In this document: one piece after another, positions 27,400 to 37,537 of the stretch | Position numbering within the stretch: position 1 is the first letter of the stretch | Layout: the number at the start of each line of letters is the position of its first letter | NCBI GenBank assembly: GCA_029721435.1 | Contig: CM056574.1 | Coordinates: 72,769,501 to 72,833,500, forward strand | Length of the DNA: 64,000 nt | Source of the DNA: Gymnothorax reevesii | Taxonomy: Eukaryota > Chordata > Actinopteri > Anguilliformes > Muraenidae | Direction: 5' to 3' | Translations under genes and position numbers: made by a program | Notes under the pieces: model-generated | Database searches by the model: none | Seen by the model: only the letters and a program-made list of their open reading frames with translations | Told to the model about the DNA's origin: nothing

Positions 27400-29800
27400 A
27401 ATTCACTCAAGTTTGTCACTTTCCCACTAAGTTGCACACAGAAAGGACATTTTTGACAAGAAAAAACTAAAAAAAAGAAAGTTTTTGAAAAAGTGCATAT
27501 CCTCACTTCAGAAGCTTCTATTCACTTCCAATTGGCCATACAAGCACATTGGAACAAACGATACAATATATGCATTGCACTGTGATCTGAAGCTGTTGCC
27601 AGGCCAGAAACACGCTCAGATTCACGTTCTGAGCTTAAAACCTCAAAGAAGCATGTTTTCATGAAAGTGCGTATCGCCACAGTTTCAGCGCTCTAGCTCG
27701 CTTTCTTACAGAGATAAACGCATATTCACTCCAATTCAGTCATATTGTCACAATTCACTCAAGTTTGTCACTTTCCCACTAAGTTACACACAGAAAGGAC
27801 ATTTTTGACAAGAAAAAACTAAAAAAAAGAAAGTTTTTGAAAAAGTGCATATCTTCACTTCAGAAGCTTATATTCACTTCCAAATGGCCATACAAGCACA
27901 TTGGACCAATCGATACAATATATGCATTGCACTGTGATCTGAAGCTGTTGCCAGGCCAGAAACACGCTCAGATTCACGTTCTGAGCTTAAAACCTCAAAG
28001 AAGCATGTTTTCATGAAAGTGCGTATAGCCACAGTTTCAGCGCTCTAGCTCGCTTTCTTACAGAGATAAACGCATATTCACTCCAATTCAGTCATATTGT
28101 CACAATTCACTCAAGTTTGTCACTTTCTCACTAAGTTACACACAGAAAGGACATTTTTGACAAGCAAAACTAAAAAAAAGAAAGTTTTTGAAAAAGTGCA
28201 TATCTTCACTTCAGAAGCTTATATTCACTTCCAAATGGTCATACAAGCACATTGGACCAATCGATACCATATAAGCATTGCACTGTGATCTGAAGCTGTT
28301 CCCAGGCCAGAAACACGCTCAGATTCACGTTCTGAGCTTAAAACCTCAAAGAAGCGTGTTTCCATGAAAGTGCGTATAGCCACAGTTTCAGCGCTCTAGC
28401 TCGCTTCCTTACAGAGATAAACGCATATTCACTCCAATTCAGTCATATTGTCACAATTCACTCAAGTTTGTCACTTTCCCACTAAGTTACACACAGAAAG
28501 GACATTTTTGACAAGAAAAAACTAAAAAAAAGAAAGTTTTTGAAAAAGTGCATATCTTCACTTCAGAAGCTTCTATTCACTTCCATTTGGCCATACAAGC
28601 ACATTGGAACAAACGATACAATATATGCATTGCACTGTGATCTGAAGCTGTTCCCAGGCCAGAAACACGCTCAGATTCACGTTCTGAGCTTAAAACCTCA
28701 AAGAAGCATGTTTTCATGAAAGTGCGTATCGCCACAGTTTCAGCGCTCTCGCTCGCTTTCTTACAGAGATAAACGCATATTCACTCCAATTCAGTCATAT
28801 TGTCACAATTCACTCAAGTCTGTCACTTTCCCACTAAGTTACACACAGAAAGGACATTTTTGACAAGAAAAAACTAAAAAAAAGAAAGTTTTTGAAAAAG
28901 TGCATATCTTCACTTCAGAAGCTTATATTCACTTAAAATTGGCCATACAAGCACATTGGACCAATCGATACAATATATGCAATGCACTGTGATCTGAAGC
29001 TGTTGCCAGGCCAGAAACACGCTTAGATTCACGTTCTGAGCTTAAAACCTCAAAGAAGCATGTTTTCATGAAAGTGCGTATAGCCACAGTTTCAGCGCTC
29101 TAGCTCGCTTTCTTACAGAGATAAACGCATATTCACTCCAATTCAGTCATATTGTCACAATTCACTCAAGTTTGTCACTTTCTCACTAAGTTACACACAG
29201 AAAGGACATTTTTGACAAGCAAAACTAAAAAAAAGAAAGTTTTTGAAAAGTACATATCTTCACTTCAGAAGCTTATATTCACTTAAAATTGGCCATAAAA
29301 GCCATTGGACCAAACGATACCATATACGCATTGCATTGTGATCTGAAGCTGTTACCAGGCCAGAAACACGCTCAGATTCACGTTCTGAGCTTAAAACCTC
29401 AAAGAAGCATGTTTCCATGAAAGTGCGTATAGCCACAGTTTCAGCGCTCTAGCTCGCTTTCTTACAGAGATAAACGCATATTCACTCCAATTCAGTCATA
29501 TTGTCACAATTCACTCAAGTTTGTCACTTTCCCACTGGGTTACACACAGAATGGACATTTTTGACAAGCAAAACTAAAAAAAAGAAAGTTTTTGAAAAGT
29601 ACATATCTTCACTTCAGAAGCTTATATTCACTTAAAATTGGCCATACAAGCACATTGGACCAATCGATACAACATATGCAATGCACTGTGATCTGAAGCT
29701 GTTCCCTGGCCAGAAGCACGCACAGTTTCACATTCTGACCTTAAAACCTCAAGGAAGCGTGTTTTCATGAAAGCACGTATAGCCACAGTTTCAGCGCTCT
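27400..29800. repeat. Seven-monomer block, copy 2
   Basis: Partner of 21430-23830 at offset 5972. It shows its own substitutions, for example GTTACCAGG near 29351 where the partner has GTTCCCAGG. The intervening 23.8-27.4 kb is satellite of mixed monomer types, some matching the 15-mer and 5-mer units. Confidence 0.74.
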
Positions 29801-32800
29801 AGCGCGCTTCCTTACAGAGATAAACGCATATTCACTCGAATTCAGTCATATTGTCACAATTCACTCAAGTTTGTCACTTTCCCACTGGGTTACACACAGA
29901 AAGGACATTTTTGACAAGCAAAACTAAAAAAAGAAAGTTTTTGAAAAAGTGCATATCTTCACTTCAGAAGCTTATATTCACTTCCAAATGGCCATACAAG
30001 CACATTGGACCAATCGATACCATATAAGCATTGCACTGTGATCTGAAGCTGTTCCCAGGCTGGAAACACGCCCAGATTCACGTTCTGAGCTTAAAACCTC
30101 AAAGAAGCGTGTTTCCATGAAAGTGAGTAGAGCCACAGTTTCAGCGCTCTAGCACGCTTCCTTACAGAGATACGAGCATATTCACTCGAATTCAGTAATA
30201 TAGTCACAATTCACTGAAGTTGTTCACTTTCCCACTGAGTAACACACAGAATGGACATTTCTGACAAGCAAATCTAAAAAAAAGAAAGTTTTTGAAAAAG
30301 TGCATATCTTCACTTCAGAAGCTTATATTCACTTCCAAATGGCCATACAAGCACATTGGACCAATCGATACCATATAAGCATTGCACTGTGATCTGAAGC
30401 TGTTCCCAGGCTAGAAACACGCTCAGATTCACGTTCTGAGCTTAAAACCTCAAAGAAGCGTGTTTCCATGAACGTGCGTATAGCCACAGTTTCAGCGCTC
30501 TAGCGCGCTTCCTTTCAGAGATACGAGCATATTCACTCCAATTCAGTAATATAGACACAATTCATTGAAGTTGTTCACTTTCCCACTGAGTAACACACAG
30601 AATGGACATTTCTTACAAGCAAATCTTAAAAAAAGAAAGTTTTTGAAAAAGTGCATATCTTCACTTCAGAAGTTTATATTCACTTCCAAAATTGGCCATA
30701 CAAGCACATTGGACCAATCGATACAATAAATGCAATGCACTGTGATCTGAAGCTGTTCCCAGGCCAGAAACACGCTCAGATTCACGTTCTGAGCTTAAAA
30801 CCTCAAAGAAGCATGTTTTCATGAAAGTGCGTATAGCCACAGTTTCAGCGCTCTAGCTCGCTTTCTTACAGAGATAAACGCATATTCACTCCAATTCAGT
30901 CATATTGTCACAATTCACTCAAGTTTGTCACTTTCCCAATAAGTAACACAGAGAAAGGACATTTTTGACAAGCAAAATTAAAAAAAAGAAAGTTTTTGAA
31001 AAAGTGCATATCTTCACTTCAGAAGCTTATATTCACTTCCAAATGGCCATACAAGCACATTGGACCAAACGATACCATATATGCATTGCACTGTGATCTG
31101 AAGCTGCTGCCAGGCCGGAAACACACTCAGATTCACGTTCTGAGCTTAAAACCTCAAAGAAGCATGTTTTCATGAAAGTGCGTATCGCCACAGTTTCAGC
31201 GCTCTTGCTCGCTTTCTTACAGAGATAAACGCATATTCACTCCAATTCAGTCATATTGTCACAATTCACTCAAGTTTGTGACTTTCCCACTAAGTTACAC
31301 AGAGAAAGGACATTTTTGACAAGAAAAAACTAAAAAAAAGAAAGTTTTTGAAAAAGTGCATATCTTCACTTCAGAAGCTTCTATTCACTTCCAATTGGCC
31401 ATACAAGCACATTGGAACAAACGATACAATATATGCATTGCACTGTGATCTGAAGCTGTTGCCAGGCCAGAAACACGCTCAGATTCACGTTCTGAGCTTA
31501 AAACCTCAAAGAAGCATGTTTTCATGAAAGTGCGTATCGCCAGAGTTTCAGCGCTCTAGCTCGCTTTCTGACAGAGATAAACGCATATTCACTCCAATTC
31601 AGTCATATTGTCACAATTCACTCAAGTTTGTCACTTTCCCACTAAGTTACACACAGAAAGGACATTTTTGACAAGAAAAAACTAAAAAAAAGAAAGTTTT
31701 TGAAAAAGTGCATATCTTCACTTCAGAAGCTTATATTCACTTAAAATTGGCCATACAAGCACATTGGACCAATCGATACAATATATGCAATGCACTGTGT
31801 TCTGAAGCTGTTCCCAGGCCAGAAACACGCTCAGATTCACGTTCTGAGCTTAAAACCTCAAAGAAGCATGTTTTCATGAAAGTGCGTATAGCCACAGTTT
31901 CAGCGCTCTAGCTCGCTTTCTTACAGAGATAAACGCATATTCACTCCAATTCAGTCATATTGTCACAATTCACTCAAGTTTGTCACTTTCTCACTAAGTT
32001 ACACACAGAAAGGACATTTTTGACAAGCAAAACTAAAAAAAAGAAAGTTTTTGAAAAGTACATATCTTCACTTCAGAAGCTTATATTCACTTAAAATTGG
32101 CCATACAAGCACATTGGACCAATCGATACAATATATGCAATGCACTGTGATCTGAAGCTGTTCCCTGGCCAGAAGCACGCACAGTTTCACATTCTGAGCT
32201 TAAAACCTCAAAGAAGCGTGTTTTAATGAAAGCACGTATAGCCACAGTTTCAGCGCTCTAGCGCGCTTCCTTACAGAGATAAACGCATAATCACTCGAAT
32301 TTAGTCATATAGTCACAATTCACTCAAGTTTGTCACTTTCCCACTGGGTTACACACAGAAAGGACATTTTTGACAAGCAAAATTAAAAAAAAAGAAAGTT
32401 TTTGAAAAAGTACATATCTTCACTTCAGAAGCTTATATTCACTTAAAATTGGCCATACAAGCACATTGGACGAATCGATACAATATATGCAATGCACTGT
32501 GATCTGAAGCTGTTCCCAGGCCAGAAACACGCTCAGATTCACGTTCTGAGCTTAAAACCTCAAAGAAGCATGTTTTCATGAAAGTGCGTATAGCCACAGT
32601 TTCAGGGCTCTAGCTCGCTTTCTTACAGAGATAAACGCATATTCACTCCAATTCAGTCATATTGTCACAATTCACTCAAGTTTGTCACTTTCCCACTAAG
32701 TTACACACAGAAAGGACATTTTTGACAAGAAAAAACTAAAAAAAAGAAAGTTTTTGAAAAAGTGCATATCTTCACTTCAGAAGCTTATATTCACTTCCAA

Positions 32801-33907
32801 ATGGCCATACAAGCACATTGGACCAAACGATACCATATATGCAATTGCACTGTGATCTGAAGCTGCTGCCAGGCCGGAAACACGCTCAGATTCACGTTCT
32901 GAGCTTAAAACCTCAAAGAAGCATGTTTTCATGAAAGTGCGTATCGCCACAGTTTCAGCGCTCTTGCTCGCTTTCTTTCAGAAATAAACGCATATTCACT
33001 CCAATTCAGTCATATTGTCACAATTCACTCAAGTTTGTCACTTTCCCACTAAGTTACACACAGAAAGGACATTTTTGACAAGAAAAAACTAAAAAAAAGA
33101 AAGTTTTTGAAAAAGTGCATATCTTCACTTCAGAAGCTTCTATTCACTTCCAATTGGCCATACAAGCACATTGGAACAAACGATACAATATATGCATTGC
33201 ACTGTGATCTGAAGCTGTTGCCAGGCCAGAAACACGCTCAGATTCACGTTCTGAGCTTAAAACCTCAAAGAAGCATGTTTTCATGAAAGTGCGTATCGCC
33301 ACAGTTTCAGCGCTCTAGCTCGCTTTCTTACAGAGATAAACGCATATTCACTCCAATTCAGTCATATTGTCACAATTCACTCAAGTTTGTCACTTTCCCA
33401 CTAAGTTACACACAGAAAGGACATTTTTGACAAGAAAAAACTAAAAAAAAGAAAGTTTTTGAAAAAGTGCATATCTTCACTTCAGAAGCTTATATTCACT
33501 TCCAAATGGCCATACAAGGACATAGGAACAAACGATACAATATATGCATTGCACTGTGATCTGAAGCTGTTGCCAGGCCAGAAACACGCTCAGATTCACG
33601 TTCTGAGCTTAAAACCTCAAAGAAGCATGTTTTCATGAAAGTGCGTATAGCCACAGTTTCAGCGCTCTAGCTCGCTTTCTTACAGAGATAAACGCATATT
33701 CACTCCAATTCAGTCATATTGTCACAATTCACTCAAGTTTGTCACTTTCCCACTAAGTTACACACAGAAAGGACATTTTTGACAAGCAAAACTAAAAAAA
33801 AGAAAGTTTTTGAAAAAGTGCATATCTTCACTTCAGAAGCTTATATTCACTTCCAAATGGTCACACAAGCACATTGGACCAATCGATACCATATAAGCAT
33901 TGCACTA
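29801..33907. repeat. Satellite with no local higher-order period detected
   Basis: About twelve monomers of mixed types, with several private variants: GTGAGTAGAGCC near 30123, a lost HindIII site (AAGTTTATATTC) near 30671, and a lengthened A run near 32385. I could not assign a repeated multi-monomer unit here. It may be an older part of the array. Confidence 0.6.
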
Positions 33908-36501
33908 TGATCTGAAGCTGTTCCCAGGCCAGAAACACGCTCAGATTCACGTTCTGAGCTTAAAACCTCAAAGAAGCGTGTTTCCATGAAAGTGAGTATA
34001 GCCACAGTTTCAGCGCTCTAGCGCGCTTCCTTACAGAGATACGAGCATATTCACTCGAATTCAGTGATATAGTCACAATTCACTGAAGTTGTTCACTTTC
34101 CAACTGAGTAACACACAGAATGGACATTTCTGACAAGCAAATCTAAAAAAAAGAAAGTTTTTGAAAAAGTGCATATCTTCACTTCAGAAGCTTATATTCA
34201 CTTCCAAATGGCCATACAAGCACATTGGACCAATCGATACCATATAAGCATTGCACTGTGATCTGAAGCTGTTCCCAGGCTAGAAACACGCTCAGATTCA
34301 CGTTCTGAGCTTAAAACCTCAAAGAAGCATGTTTTCATGAAAGTGCGTATAGCCACAGTTTCAGCGCTCTAGCTCGCTTTCTTACAGAGATAAACGCATA
34401 TTCACTCCAATTCAGTCATATTGTCACAATTCACTCAAGTTTGTCACTTTCTCACTAAGTTACACACAGAAAGGACATTTTTGACAAGCAAAACTAAAAA
34501 AAAGAAAGTTTTTGAAAAGTACATATCTTCACTTCAGAAGCTTATATTCACTAAAAAATTGGCCATACAAGCACATTGGACCAATCGATACAATATATGC
34601 AATGCACTGTGATCTGAAGCTGTTCCCTGGCCAGAAGCACGCACAGTTTCACATTCTGAGCTTAAAACCTCAAAGAAGCGTGTTTTAATGAAAGCACGTA
34701 TAGCCACAGTTTCAGCGCTCTAGCGCGCTTCCTTACAGAGATAAACGCATAATCACTCAAATTCAGTCAAATAGTCACAATTCACTCAAGTTTGTCACTT
34801 TCCCACTGGGTTACACACAGAAAGGACATTTTTGACAAGCAAAATTAAAAAAAAAAGAAAGTTTTTGAAAAAGTGCATATCTTCACTTCAGAAGCTTCTA
34901 TTCACTTCCAATTGGCCATACAAGCACATTGGACCAATCGATACCATATAAGCATTGCACTGTGATCTGAAGCTGTTCCCAGGCCAGAAACACGCTCAGA
35001 TTCACGTTCTGAGCTTAAAACCTCAAAGAAGCGTGTTTCCATGAAAGTGCGTATAGCCACAGTTTCAGCGCTCTAGCGCGCTTCCTGACAGAGATAAACG
35101 CATATTCACTCCAATTCAGTCATATTGTCACAATTCACTCAAGTTTGTCACTTTCCCACTGGGTTACACACAGAATGGACATTTTTGACAAGCAAAATTA
35201 AAAAAAAAAAAATTTTTGAAAAGTACATATCTTCACTTCAGAAGCTTATATTCACTTAAAATTGGCCATACAAGCACATTGGACCAATCGATACAACATA
35301 TGCAATGCACTGTGATCTGAAGCTCTTCCCTGGCCAGAAGCACGCACAGTTTCACATTCTGACCTTAAAACCTCAAGGAAGCGTGTTTTCATGAAAGCAC
35401 GTATAGCCACAGTTTCAGCGCTCTATTGCGCTTCCTTACAGAGATAAACGCATATTCACTCGAATTCAGACATATTGTCACAATTCACTCAAGTTTGTCA
35501 CTTTCCCACTGGGTTACACACAGAAAGGACATTTTTGACAAGAAAAAACTAAAAAAAAGAAAGTTTTTGAAAAAGTGCATATCTTCACTTCAGAAGCTTA
35601 TATTCACTTCCAAATGGCCATACATGGACATTGGAACAAACGATACAATATATGCATTGCACTGTGATCTGAAGCTGTTGCCAGGCCGGAAACACGCTCA
35701 GATTCACGTTCTGAGCTTAAAACCTCAAAGAAGCGTGTTTCCATGAAAGTGCGTATAGCCACAGTTTCAGCGCTCTAGCGCGCTTCCTTACAGAGATACG
35801 AGCATATTCACTCGAATTCAGTAATATAGTCACAATTCACTGAAGTTGTTCACTTTCCCACTGAGTAACACACAGAATGGACATTTCTGACAAGCAAATC
35901 TAAAAAAAAGAAAGTTTTTGAAAAAGTGCATATCTTCACTTCAGAAGCTTATATTCACTTCCAAATGGCCATACAAGTACATTGGACCAATCGATACCAT
36001 ATAAGCATTGCACTGTGATCTGAAGCTGTTCCCAGGCTAGAAACACGCTCAGATTCACGTTCTGAGCTTAAAACCTCAAAGAAGCGTGTTTCCATGAACG
36101 TGCGTATAGCCACAGTTTCAGCTCTCTAGCTCGCTTCCTTACAGAGATACGAGCATATTCACTCCAATTCAGTAATATAGTCACAATTCACTGAAGTTGT
36201 TCACTTTCCCACTGAGTAACACACAGAAAGGACATTTCTGACAAGCAAATCTAAAAAAAAGAAAGTTTTTGAAAAAGTGCATATCTTCACTTCAGAAGCT
36301 TATATTCACTTCCAAAATTGGCCATACAAGCACATTGGACCAATCGATACAATATATGCAATGCACTGTGATCTGAAGCTGTTCCCAGGCCAGAAACACG
36401 CTCAGATTCACGTTCTGAGCTTAAAACCTCAAAGAAGCATGTTTTCATGAAAGTGCGTATAGCCACAGTTTCAGCGCTCTAGCTCGCTTTCTTACAGAGA
36501 T

Positions 36502-37537
36502 TCAAAATTCAAATTCAAATTCAATTTATTTGTATAGCGCTTTTCACAGATAAACTGTCACAAAGACGCTTTACAGTCAGAGATGAGTTACTGAAAGGGC
36601 AGTGCCCAGCCTATTCCCCACTACAGCAAATGAGGCAAAAAACTCCCGGTAGGGAGAAAAATCCTAAAACAGTGGTGAGAAAAAACTCCCCAGTGGGAAG
36701 AAATCTCAGGAGGAACCCGGCTATAGTGGGGAAGCCCATCCTCCGCGGGCTAGCTAGTTAATAAGAAGATAATGACAATAGAGTTCCATAAAAGTCCATC
36801 TAAACAGTGCTATCAGTTGCTGGAGGAAGTGGCATGCCAAGGATGGTGCAGGACTGGATCAGGACAGCAGCAGCCAGCGCTCATGGTGAGGGACAGGGCT
36901 CGGATGGTCCAGGAGTCAGGGTTGTGGAGGGAAAGATCCTCGGAGAAAGACAGAAAAAAGTGGGGTGAGGCACTGGATAAAACTACTGCATATTAATAAA
37001 AATACAGTCCTGTGTCATGTGCCAAATGAGAATTTAGGAGCTGACTGGTCAGGAAACAGTCAACACCGCTCCATCCACTTCCAGCAGCACAGAGGCCCTA
37101 CACTTATTCCAGGAAGATCACTTCAGATTTTCTAGACCCTAGTACCAAATGGACCTCCCCGGTGACTAAGGCTGTAGCAAGCCCCACTGGCACCGTTAAT
37201 GCATGCTCAGTGCCACCGGTTCCACATGGATTTGCTTAACAGTACACCAGTACCATATGGACCTCCCCAGTGACTAAGGCTGTAGCAAGCCCCACTGGCA
37301 CCGTTAATGCATGCTCAGTGCCACCGGTTCCACGTGGACTTGCTTAACACTACACCAGTACCATATGGACCTCCCCAGTGGCTGAGGCTGTAGCAAGCCC
37401 CACTGGCACCGTCAATGCAGGCTCAGTGCCACCGGTTCCACATGGATTTACATAACACTGGCTTCCAATATCGTGAACATGTCATAAATCAAGGTTGTAG
37501 TCAGTCCCACCAGAGCCAACACATAACTAATCATGAA
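36502..37537 (-). other. LINE copy A 3' untranslated region and tail
   Basis: About 1 kb between the ORF2 stop and the satellite, with no credible reading frame on the coding strand. It holds three tandem 108-bp repeats (37141-37464) and, near the element's 3' end, a segment resembling the conserved 3' ends of fish LINE families. In that segment the minus strand reads AAAAGCGCTATACAAATAAA, followed by TTGAATTTGAATTTGAA. In LINEs such a 3' end is what the reverse transcriptase recognises when it primes on target DNA; that role is inferred here. Confidence 0.75.
37141..37464. repeat. Three tandem 108-bp repeats in LINE copy A 3' UTR
   Basis: Units start at 37141, 37249 and 37357, each opening AGTACCAWATGGACCTCCCC and containing GGCTGTAGCAAGCCCCACTGG and GTGCCACCGGTTCCAC. 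The first two spacings are exactly 108 bp. The third unit begins to diverge after its ATGGATTTACATAAC segment. The repeats lie between the ORF2 stop and the 3' tail. Confidence 0.9.

Larger units (their letters stand above)
1..36501. repeat. 351-bp satellite array, left block (about 104 monomers)
   Basis: Head-to-tail copies of an AT-rich monomer of about 351 bp fill this block without interruption. Each monomer carries the same landmarks in order: a TTCACTC/AATTCAG segment, a run of A residues followed by GAAAGTTTTTGAAAA, a HindIII site (AAGCTT) in nearly every copy, a GCCATACAAGCACATTGG-like segment, and a CAGTTTCAGCGCTCT segment. Several monomer types alternate: one with GAGTAACACACAG and ATACGAGCATATTC, one with CACTTAAAATTGG, one with GGAACAAACGATAC plus GTTGCCAGG, and one with TTCCCTGGCCAGAAGCACGC. 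Short open frames of 63-70 codons recur once per monomer and mostly begin at TTG; they follow from the repeat and are not genes. The function is unknown. A centromeric or pericentromeric satellite is an inference from array length and higher-order structure. Confidence 0.97.

Noticed and set aside
1..36501. CRISPR-like array
   Set aside because: The whole 351-bp unit repeats, with no short constant repeat and unique spacers, and the setting is eukaryotic.
36772..36996. 74-codon plus-strand frame in the LINE 3' UTR (and its copy at 45339-45563)
   Set aside because: Opposite strand to the element's genes, no recognisable domain, and present twice only because of the segmental duplication.
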